Positions 60,001-64,000 of a DNA stretch of 64,000 nt are shown here, in pieces. A program made the position numbers and the translations under genes. Source of the stretch: Mactra quadrangularis (lineage: Eukaryota; Mollusca; Bivalvia; Venerida; Mactridae); assembly GCA_025267735.1 (NCBI GenBank), contig CM046297.1, positions 27,988,011-28,052,010 of the forward strand, given 5' to 3'. How positions within the stretch are numbered: the stretch's first letter is position 1; every line of letters begins with the position of its first letter. The notes under the pieces were generated by a model. The model did no database searches and was not told where the DNA came from. It worked only from the letters and a program-made list of their open reading frames with translations.

Positions 60001-63000
60001 ATTGAACAAATTTTAATATTTCTTCAATGCAGAATATGGCTGTGTGATAAATAAAGTGATAACGCTATGTTTCACATGTTTAAGATTTATATTTTCGTCA
60101 ATTTTCATTCATTCAAACATATTTGATGCATGTCCTACAGTCATTTACTTTTGCGTGTTGTTAGGACTATTTATATTCTTCATGTTCTTCATAACTATGT
60201 CATTAATACGAGGTATGCCATACAACTATTTCCTTGCATCTATACTCCCCAACTAAAAACCAAAAACTGTTTATTAACCGAAATTTGAATTACCATTTCC
60301 TATTTGGTCAAATGAATAACGTGATGTTGTATTCGAAGATTATTTAATCTCTGTCGCATGATCACAATTCATTAAATTTTGATATCATTACAATAAACAG
60401 AGCACATTTGATATCCTTATTAAGCAGTTTTATAGTTGTAAAAGAAGCAAATGATATTAGTAACAAGTCTACCGCTTCCAAGGACGATATAAACAATACA
60501 AATATAAAACTTAGATCAAAGTATTTTCGCAAAAATATCTTACAAAGAAAACGAAACGTGATTCATGACATTACGATAAAACAGCCTTATAATGACCTAG
60601 TCACATGGTGGAACAGTCTCACACCCAGTGTTCACAATACGAAATATCATGCTTGATAACATGTATCTCAGTAAACACTCACTACTTAAAAAGATTGCAT
60701 CTTAAGAAACCTGAATTAAAGCTTTCAAGTGTGTGTTACCATTTGCAAAACAAAGGCCTTAAGCTGAATCCTGAATACATTGCAATTGGAGAACAAAAAT
60801 TCAAGGATTTACAACGACAAAAAATTAAACAAGAACAGGAGATATTTTCTCTCAAAAGTAAAGTAAGCATGTTTGTCGTCAATATGTTTGCACAGTACTA
60901 AGTATTTAGACATTCTCTGTTCAAATTACACAGTTTGTTAAGAATAGTTTGTTTCAGCAGTTAGTTATTAAGATGAGCATTAAAGATTCAAATCTTTGTT
61001 GATATGCATTGAAATATTGATTTTATATTAAAATATTCCGCTCCATATATTGTATATTGACAAACGCCCTTTTTTGTAAAAATATCAAATATGTCAATAA
61101 ACGTTCGAAGTTACCGGACATTCGATTCGTCGATGCCGATTTTCACGTCGGACCTATCAGTTACTTGCTGGACCTGACAACGGCCCTATGATATTAGAAA
61201 GATATTAAAAGAAGCCGAAGTTAAAATGCCATTTGCAAAGCAAACATTTTAACGATGAATTGTGCTTTCATTTCAGATGGAAAAGAAATTCAAGGATTTT
61301 GTACAAGAAAAACGTAAAAAAGTAAGTGTGTCTTTCATAGCATATATACAATAATAAGTCCATATAAAATAGTTATCTTCTCAACATCCCCAGTTTGTAA
61401 AACGATAAATCTACTTTCAAAGGCTTCCCTCTAAAACATTTTTGTTTGTTTGTTTTTATTGGTTTTAATGCCGTAGCAAATTAGTCAGAAAGACTTGGCA
61501 AATCTTTGCTACTTGGTGCCTAGCATTATCCTGTTGGAGGGTAGGATTAGGCTGCTTGAAGGAAGGGATAGCATTGGGTTGAAGGACCTCATCTGTATAT
61601 TTTGCTGCTGTTTAATTTTCATTAATAACAACCAACAGTGATTTAAACCCGTGTGAGATTCCTCCCTACACCACTTCTGAACCGCCCCCAAACCTTCGTG
61701 TATCCCACTCTTCAACTCAAGCGTCCGTAAAACGTCTGTAGACACGTTGATGGCTGTCAGGTCGATAAAGGCAGAATAAAGACTCGTCCGTATAGAAAAC
61801 CTGATTTTGCAGCTGTTCTTGCATTAGCATCTGGATGGCCTGACTCCTCTGAAATTCTGTGAGTCGTGCCCTTCTTAAAACGTATCAAAATTTATTTAAT
61901 CATCGTTGTTATATTATTGGCTTTAACGGCGTGTCAAAACAAGTTTAGATCATTTTACGGCGTCCAGCGCACCTAACATAGCTTTCCTTGACCCTTGTTT
62001 ATAACCAATACTCATCTACCCTTCCTCAAGGCCGGAAACTTCTCCGTATTATATAATCAATGGAGGAAAATTAACATTATTGTCAAGATTTTATGGAAGG
62101 GCATAACCTCCCTGGAAGGGATTCGAACCCGTAACCCTCCTCGGGACACGATATTCTGAATCTCGGCGCTACCAACTGCGCTATCGACCCGGGTTAAATT
62201 AATTATAGGGAAGCAGCCATTTGGTGAAAAGACTAAAGATGCATGAGACCAAAACAACACTGTGTTCTATTTTCTTTTTTTCCGTCCTCCGTTTGCTGCG
62301 CACTGTCTCGTGTCCTAACTTTCGATACATGGCAAGGTGTAATAAGAACTTATTACTTAATTTACAAAGTTACACTTTATTTGGAAAACGCGTTTTTAAA
62401 ATATCGGAACAAATGTTACCCTGTGTTCCTTTATCCTTTATGTAGTCATGTATATGTCGCAGTCCAGGAAGGGCGATGATATGTTACGCTTAAGTCGGAA
62501 ATACGTCACTTGAAAACGTTTATGCAACGGCACCATGATGAACGAAGATATAATCATTATTAGTATTATCACTATAGTTGTTATTGATGTGGTTGTCTTA
62601 TTACTATCATTTTCCTACAATAAGTAACATTACGACCACGCTATTGAATATAACATACATGAAGAAATGCGCGTTTGATTAATTGACAAAATAGTTTTAT
62701 ACTAATGCAAAAGTCTCATCGAGACTTGATACGATTTGTCAAAATATCGAAGTGCAACAGTTTCCATTCCAGTTTGACTATTGAATTTAATTATAATATA
62801 TATATTGAACAGATAACTACTGGTCATATCTACAGCGTACAATCCTTCACTGATGTCGATGTAGGAATCGATTCTAATGAGAAAGCATGTAACATACGAG
62901 ATATGTGTCAGATGTCTGATGGTACTGTTATACTCATCGACGGTGAAAACAAGAAATTGAAGAGATTGGATGATAAGCTCAACATGAAAGATTTCTACCA

Positions 63001-63631
63001 GTTTGACAAGACACCTACTCATGTGGTTCCCGTGTCTTCGTCACAAGTGGCTGTTTTATACAGTAGCTGGGAGATAGTTTGTTTTAGGATGTTAGAAGAC
63101 ACTATTGTTGGTGAGAGAAAGGTAGTTTTAAAAGGCAATCCTGACTGTCAAGATGATATGATCTATTGTAATAATCAATTTTGGATACTTTGTGGTAATG
63201 TTTTATATATATATTCCTCATTAGGGTATTTAGATAAGCGCATTGATAATCTTTCACGTGATCGGCATTCACATTATGTATATATGATGTCGTGCACTTT
63301 ATGCACAAACAAAGAAAAAACAAGAGTGTATGCTATAAAAGATGACACTGTTCATGTGTTAGATTTAGATGGTAATGTAGTATATGCATTTACATTAAAA
63401 GATAAAGCAACTACCATGACAATTACAATGGATGATATTATAATGGCACATCAATTAAACTCTACTGATGTTGTAATGTATGATTTAGAAGGTAACATAC
63501 TTGGTAAACTTATAGCTGGAAAAAATATGTTACCTCGTCCTTTGTCAATGTTATATGATGAAAGTAAATGTTGTTTAATTATTGGATTTGCGTTTAAAAA
63601 CAAATTACGAGTTTTTAAATTGCAGAAATAA
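44721..63631 (+). CDS. Gene 2: CXorf38/HEPN-like, mini-exon coiled coil, beta-propeller (overall span)
   Basis: Overall span of the exons listed below. Layout: three exons forming a CXorf38-like region with a HEPN-type R-x4-H motif (221 residues), the V-E-N-L exon (55), coiled-coil exons of 22, 17 and 28 residues, twelve 25-residue mini-exons in a tandem array, four further mini-exons in varying states of decay, and a 272-residue propeller. Exons 1 and 2 join in phase 2; every later join is phase 0. Summing the intact exons gives roughly 950 residues. An acceptor AG at 44706-44707, 13 bases before the ATG, implies at least one upstream 5' UTR exon, not located. No RING, B-box or signal peptide is visible, so a cytoplasmic or nuclear scaffold-like protein is likely (inference). 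The tissue, role and partners are unknown. Confidence 0.75.
45675..45921 (+). mobile_element. tRNA-derived SINE, second family, in gene 2 intron 1
   Basis: A box 'AGCTCAGTTGGTAG' (about 45681-45694), B box 'GGTTTAAATCCC' (45726-45737), then the same body as at 29471 ('GTCACTGACGTAAGTATG', 'GTAATACAGATATTAAGGC', 'GGTTGACTTACCGCCGTTAT'). It is the most complete copy of this family in the window. Confidence 0.78.
46011..46221 (+). CDS. Gene 2 exon 2: CXorf38-like, cysteine-rich to helical part
   Basis: 211 nt, TTTGTAG acceptor, GTAATA donor, phase 2-0. It begins CRCERWERHA, giving the second half of the paired-cysteine site, then SPINYWWIVSKLYISQY and EEVEPFAVLSLMSRCKLFHE. The W-x-x-x-K-x-(Y/F) and A-(V/L)-L-S-L-(M/I)-x-x-C pattern is what made me recognise the CXorf38 family. 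Confidence 0.82.
46446..46595 (+). CDS. Gene 2 exon 3: HEPN-type R-x4-H motif exon
   Basis: 150 nt, TTTCCTTCAG acceptor, GTATAT donor, phase 0-0. It starts VILSRHKLMHS: arginine codon at 46458-46460 and histidine at 46473-46475 give R-H-x3-H, the signature of HEPN domains, whose catalytic members are metal-independent RNases (established for the superfamily). A long charged helix follows (SDEKRDEYLSEMKTLIEKMR). Whether this copy is catalytic or only a dimer/RNA-binding fold cannot be told. CXorf38 has a similar R-N-x3-H. Confidence 0.78.
46639..47098. mobile_element. About 460-bp inverted-repeat element in gene 2 intron 3
   Basis: Left end 'TACTTAACGAAACTTCGAAG...CTCCGATTTCA' (46647-46682) pairs with 'TGAAATCGGAGTACTTAGAA...TTCGTTAAGTA' (47058-47093). 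An inner pair, 'CATGGTTTTCATGCT' (46762) and 'AGCATGAAAACCATG' (about 46950), shows the arms are long. No coding capacity; no clear target duplication seen. Confidence 0.75.
47363..47527 (+). CDS. Gene 2 exon 4: V-E-N-L domain exon
   Basis: 165 nt, phase 0-0, acceptor TTTAAG, donor GTTAGT: VENLTFALFTEDGEVHELAN then KALELQDNCLNTDFKSPEGE. Same length and borders as the gene 1 exon at 2865-3029; the conservation of length, borders and chemistry is strong evidence that both are coding. Confidence 0.85.
47872..47937 (+). CDS. Gene 2 exon 5: 22-residue coiled-coil exon
   Basis: 66 nt, phase 0-0, TTTTCAG acceptor, GTTATA donor: SQELKLNYKHKQEKKEYELQ then KK. No counterpart could be found between the matching gene 1 exons (3030-3604), so it is either gene 2-specific or lost in gene 1. 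Confidence 0.7.
48259..48309 (+). CDS. Gene 2 exon 6: 17-residue coiled-coil exon
   Basis: 51 nt, phase 0-0, TTTTTAG acceptor, GTATTG donor, ELERNNEELKAQINQYK. Orthologous in position to 3605-3655 of gene 1. Confidence 0.82.
48451..49742. mobile_element. Pogo/Tigger-like non-autonomous element, copy 2, in gene 2 intron 6
   Basis: Starts CAGTAAAACTTGATTATAAC and follows copy 1 (37178-38447) along its length, including 'GGTTATAACATAC' words and the middle part. The right end is shortened: after 'TATGCTAT' it jumps to ACTG, so most of the right inverted repeat is deleted. TA flanks both sides (48449-48450, 49743-49744). It contains the nested MITE at 49321-49661. Confidence 0.82.
49321..49661. 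mobile_element. Nested PIF/Harbinger-like MITE with TTA duplication
   Basis: Ends GGGACTTTAGTCAGTTAT and its near reverse complement, flanked by TTA (49318-49320, 49662-49664), 341 bp. Copy 1 of the host element lacks this insert at the corresponding place, which supports the borders. A three-base TWA target and G-rich ends are typical of PIF/Harbinger elements (established); no transposase is present. Confidence 0.82.
50211..50294 (+). CDS. Gene 2 exon 7: 28-residue coiled-coil exon
   Basis: 84 nt, phase 0-0, TTTCAG acceptor, GTAGGT donor: VDDLERKLQCEKEKNETYED then TLTEIKSK, exactly four heptads. It pairs with the gene 1 exon at 11703-11786. Confidence 0.85.
50295..53087 (+). other. Gene 2 intron 7, with a SINE tail
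   Basis: No exon supported. A 3' piece of the second SINE family lies at about 51885-52047 ('CACAAGCGAAAGTATGCGC', 'GAAAAGTTTGATTGACCACC', 'CAACAGCGTTAAACCCCC'). The homology of the array begins near 53018. Confidence 0.55.
51885..52047 (+). mobile_element. SINE 3' fragment, second family
   Basis: Body and tail match the copies at 29471 and 45675; the tRNA head is missing, consistent with 5' truncation. An A/C-rich tail follows. Confidence 0.65.
53088..53162 (+). CDS. Gene 2 array unit 1, type I mini-exon
   Basis: 75 nt, phase 0-0, TTGCAG acceptor, GTAAGT donor: MEKNFKNLQQEKNEQDDEIS then SIKIE. The heptad-like core positions are M1, F5, L8, K12, Q15, I19 and I22. Confidence 0.87.
53389..53603 (+). 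other. Exon-like block conserved in all array units (unit 1 copy)
   Basis: It lies between an AATGCAG acceptor-like site and GTATGT, 215 nt. One frame reads ESRFLNLFSKYASEEQWSWR then CGQSCISSNF...VDY and a stop in most copies; another ends with KNRKFLKEYYISNGEDLK directly before the GT. No frame is open throughout, and entered in phase 0 it meets TGA after 14 codons. The GT becomes GC in units 3 and 4. It is either a dead exon or a stop-containing (poison) cassette. Other copies start near 54367, 55343, 56322, 57150 and 58128. Confidence 0.45.
53769..53842 (+). pseudogene. Array unit 1, type II mini-exon, 1-nt deletion (74 nt)
   Basis: Compared with the other type II copies, one A is missing from the A-run after GATATC, making the exon 74 nt and shifting the frame. 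Acceptor (TTGCAG) and GTTAGT donor remain. If spliced in, the downstream frame is lost; it must be skipped or be a sequencing error in the homopolymer. Confidence 0.75.
54065..54139 (+). CDS. Array unit 2, type I mini-exon
   Basis: 75 nt, phase 0-0, TTGTAG acceptor (changed from TTGCAG, still AG), GTAAGT donor: MEKNFKDLQQEKNEQDDEIS then AIKIK. Confidence 0.86.
54746..54820 (+). CDS. Array unit 2, type II mini-exon
   Basis: 75 nt, phase 0-0, TTGCAG acceptor, GTTAGT donor: IEIDIKNVKHKIHKQDHEIS then SLKSL. The GTTAGT donor is weaker than GTAAGT but is also used by the V-E-N-L exons. Confidence 0.75.
55043..55117 (+). CDS. Array unit 3, type I mini-exon
   Basis: 75 nt, phase 0-0, intact TTGCAG and GTAAGT borders: MEKNLKDLQQEKIEQGDEIS then SIKIE. 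It carries the F5L and D17G changes shared with unit 4. Confidence 0.87.
55725..55799 (+). CDS. Array unit 3, type II mini-exon
   Basis: 75 nt, phase 0-0, TTTGCAG acceptor, GTTAGT donor: IENDIKNVKHKIHKQDHEIS then SLKSS. Confidence 0.76.
56022..56096 (+). CDS. Array unit 4, type I mini-exon
   Basis: 75 nt, phase 0-0: MEKNLKDLQQEKIEQGDEIS then FIKIE. A single S21F replacement separates it from unit 3, underlining how recent this duplication is. Confidence 0.87.
56704..56778 (+). CDS. Array unit 4, type II mini-exon
   Basis: 75 nt, phase 0-0, TTTGCAG acceptor, GTTAGT donor: IENDIKNVKHKIRKQDHEIS then SLKSS. Confidence 0.76.
57001..57075 (+). CDS. Array unit 5, type I mini-exon
   Basis: 75 nt, phase 0-0: MEKNFKDLQQEKIEQGDEIS then SIKIE. 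The following intron is shortened by the 151-bp deletion near 57105; the exon and its donor are intact. Confidence 0.86.
57532..57606 (+). CDS. Array unit 5, type II mini-exon
   Basis: 75 nt, phase 0-0, TTGCAG acceptor, GTTAGT donor: IENDIKNVKHKIRKQDHETS then SLKSS. I19T puts a polar residue in a core position. Confidence 0.75.
57829..57903 (+). CDS. Array unit 6, type I mini-exon
   Basis: 75 nt, phase 0-0, TTGCAG and GTAAGT borders: MEKNFKDLQQEKIEQDDEIF then SIKIE. Confidence 0.86.
58513..58587 (+). CDS. Array unit 6, type II mini-exon
   Basis: 75 nt, phase 0-0, TTGCAG acceptor and the stronger GTAAGT donor: IENNIKDVKQEKSKQDHEIS then SLKSS. It keeps the EKSKQD core found in gene 1 mini-exons, so it is probably closest to the ancestral type II form. 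Confidence 0.84.
58588..59488 (+). other. Gene 2 intron after the array
   Basis: No exon or mobile element recognised. Weak resemblance to gene 1 introns between mini-exons appears near its end ('TTGACAAACAAGCAACTACT', 'GATGTTAAACTTAAATCC'). Confidence 0.45.
59498..59572 (+). CDS. Gene 2 type B mini-exon with altered acceptor
   Basis: By homology to the gene 1 type B exons the exon would begin at 59498 (MMDDIDELVQEKNKQDDEIS then SLKKK), but the expected CAG has become CGG. The nearest AG is at 59487-59488; using it adds three in-frame codons (I-L-R) and gives an 84-nt exon at 59489-59572. The GTAAGT donor is intact. The exon may be used in this longer form or skipped. Confidence 0.65.
59841..59915 (+). 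CDS. Gene 2 type A mini-exon
   Basis: 75 nt, phase 0-0, ATTGCAG acceptor, GTAAGT donor: TENKLRDLYQEKRKQDDRLS then SLKSE. The first codon is ACG instead of ATG, which shows that the ATG heading most copies is not needed as a start. Confidence 0.82.
60764..60862 (+). pseudogene. Gene 2 degraded type A mini-exon
   Basis: The exon end is clear (KFKDLQRQKIKQEQEIFSLK, GTAAGC donor), but the usual TTGCAG acceptor reads TTGCAA and two extra A bases sit near the start, so the original border is lost. An upstream AG at 60762-60763 would open an in-frame 99-nt phase 0-0 exon (LNPEYIAIGEQ then the helix). Skipping would also keep the frame. Confidence 0.5.
61277..61321 (+). CDS. Gene 2 short type A mini-exon (15 residues)
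   Basis: 45 nt, phase 0-0, TTTCAG acceptor, GTAAGT donor: MEKKFKDFVQEKRKK. The second half of the usual 25-residue module is missing because a GTAAGT follows directly. It is the last coiled-coil exon before the propeller. Confidence 0.72.
61322..62812 (+). other. Gene 2 last intron, holding an antisense SINE
   Basis: Apart from the SINE at 61900-62197, no feature is supported. No match to the gene 1 candidate linker exon (20551-20658) was found here. Confidence 0.5.
61900..62197 (-). mobile_element. tRNA-derived SINE, first family, near full length
   Basis: On the minus strand, a tRNA head with A box (GATAGCGCAGTTGGTAGCGC) and B box (GGTTCGAATCCC) is followed by 'TTGACAATAATG', 'GGAGAAGTTTCCGGCCTTGA', 'GTGCGCTGGACGCCGTAAAA' and the 'CGCCGTTAAAGCC' tail. 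It is the only copy of this family here with both promoter boxes. Confidence 0.85.
62813..63631 (+). CDS. Gene 2 last exon: TRIM/NHL-like beta-propeller
   Basis: An 819-nt terminal exon, GAACAG acceptor, phase 0, starting ITTGHIYSVQSF and ending in TAA. The frame is open upstream to an ATG at 62705, but homology with gene 1 begins exactly at the acceptor, so the upstream part is intron. About 272 residues with the same blade motifs as gene 1: DGTVILIDGENKKLKRLD, SQVAVLYSSWEIVCF, MIYCNNQFW, LYIYSS, TRVYAIKDDTVHVLD, RPLSMLYDESKCCLIIGF. Confidence 0.84.
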   Translation: MTTGHIYSVQSFTDVDVGIDSNEKACNIRDMCQMSDGTVILIDGENKKLKRLDDKLNMKDFYQFDKTPTHVVPVSSSQVAVLYSSWEIVCFRMLEDTIVGERKVVLKGNPDCQDDMIYCNNQFWILCGNVLYIYSSLGYLDKRIDNLSRDRHSHYVYMMSCTLCTNKEKTRVYAIKDDTVHVLDLDGNVVYAFTLKDKATTMTITMDDIIMAHQLNSTDVVMYDLEGNILGKLIAGKNMLPRPLSMLYDESKCCLIIGFAFKNKLRVFKLQK

Positions 63632-64000
63632 GTAACAGCCGTGATACAACGCAGGATGAGCAAAATTGTTAGACGTTATAAACAAGTGTACCATTTCCTA
63701 CATGACAACGACATCTTATTCGGATGTCCATAAGAGCAAAACTGACGAGAAAGTTGTGTCTGAATCATTGTCACAAAATTTCCAGACCTGACGTTAATTA
63801 TCATTGAAAAGTTTGGGTAAATCCATGGCATGATGATATATATTTTTATCATAGCATTGTATGCAAGTATAGTGTAACTTACATTTTACATTATCATTTG
63901 TTTTTTAGTACGAGTATATGCAGTTCCATACCAGTTCAGTGCTATTCAATATTTGCTTAGCACAAGTCTATCTATATACGTATGTTGTATGTCAATTATC
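63632..64000 (+). other. 3' untranslated region / flank of gene 2
   Basis: Similar to the flank after the gene 1 stop ('GTGATACAACGCA' soon after the stop, 'TAGTGTAACTTA', 'CAGTTCCATACCAGTTCAGT', 'GCTTAGCACAAG'). It runs off the window; no clear polyadenylation signal seen. Confidence 0.55.

Noticed and set aside
62705..62812. ATG-started 5' extension of the propeller frame in gene 2
   Set aside because: Homology with gene 1 begins exactly after the AG at 62811-62812 and the upstream residues have no counterpart, so this is open intron sequence.
1..64000. CRISPR array, operon or other prokaryotic system
   Set aside because: The only regular repeats are the 979-bp and 1.7-kb exon-bearing duplications and mobile elements; gene structure is clearly spliced.

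Overview
This window looks like one stretch of a strongly AT-rich animal nuclear genome, most probably a bivalve mollusc (inference). The reasons are short exons with GT-AG introns, genes joining a CXorf38-like N-terminus to a TRIM/NHL-like beta-propeller, tRNA-headed SINEs with a shared 'GATACGGCGTTAAA' tail, and DIRS, LINE and MITE debris. Nothing prokaryotic is visible (no operons, CRISPR array or ribosome-binding sites). Exons were called by eye from open frame, AG/GT borders, phase and agreement between paralogous copies; no transcript evidence was available.

Two paralogous plus-strand genes frame the window. Gene 1 (about 2865-21602, 5' end off the left edge) and gene 2 (44721-63631, with its start codon) share the exon starting V-E-N-L, a 17-residue coiled-coil exon, a 28-residue coiled-coil exon, many 25-26-residue coiled-coil mini-exons and a single-exon beta-propeller end with a similar 3' flank. 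Gene 2 shows the full layout: a CXorf38-like N-terminal region holding an R-x4-H motif typical of HEPN domains (inference), a long coiled coil built from interchangeable phase 0-0 mini-exons, and the propeller. Scaffold, nucleic-acid or immune roles are plausible for such a layout but are not shown by the sequence.

The coiled coil is the most interesting part. Nearly every mini-exon is exactly 75 nt (25 residues, 7 helical core layers) and starts and ends between codons, so copies can be added or skipped without a frameshift. In gene 1 they sit in diverged duplications with a period of about 1.7 kb. In gene 2 twelve of them sit in six near-identical units of about 979 bp (53018-58640), one with a 74-nt broken exon and one with a 151-bp deletion. 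Several further gene 2 mini-exons are decaying (lost acceptor AG, shortened exon).

Introns and the 22-44 kb intergenic region are full of mobile elements: LINE fragments (3898-7236, 11125-11566, 19990-20400, 22605-23480, 40319-41160), a broken DIRS-order retrotransposon on the minus strand (41161-44460), two non-autonomous TA-flanked CAGT-ended elements (37178-38447, 48451-49742) with a nested TTA-flanked MITE, hairpin MITEs (4679-4910, 14075-14692), a 1.27-kb element with another element nested in it (15231-16505), a 1-kb foldback-like element made of CCGTA/TACGG words (about 27000-28020) and at least seven SINE copies. Several insertions can be dated relative to the exon duplications because the matching paralogous segments still carry the empty site.
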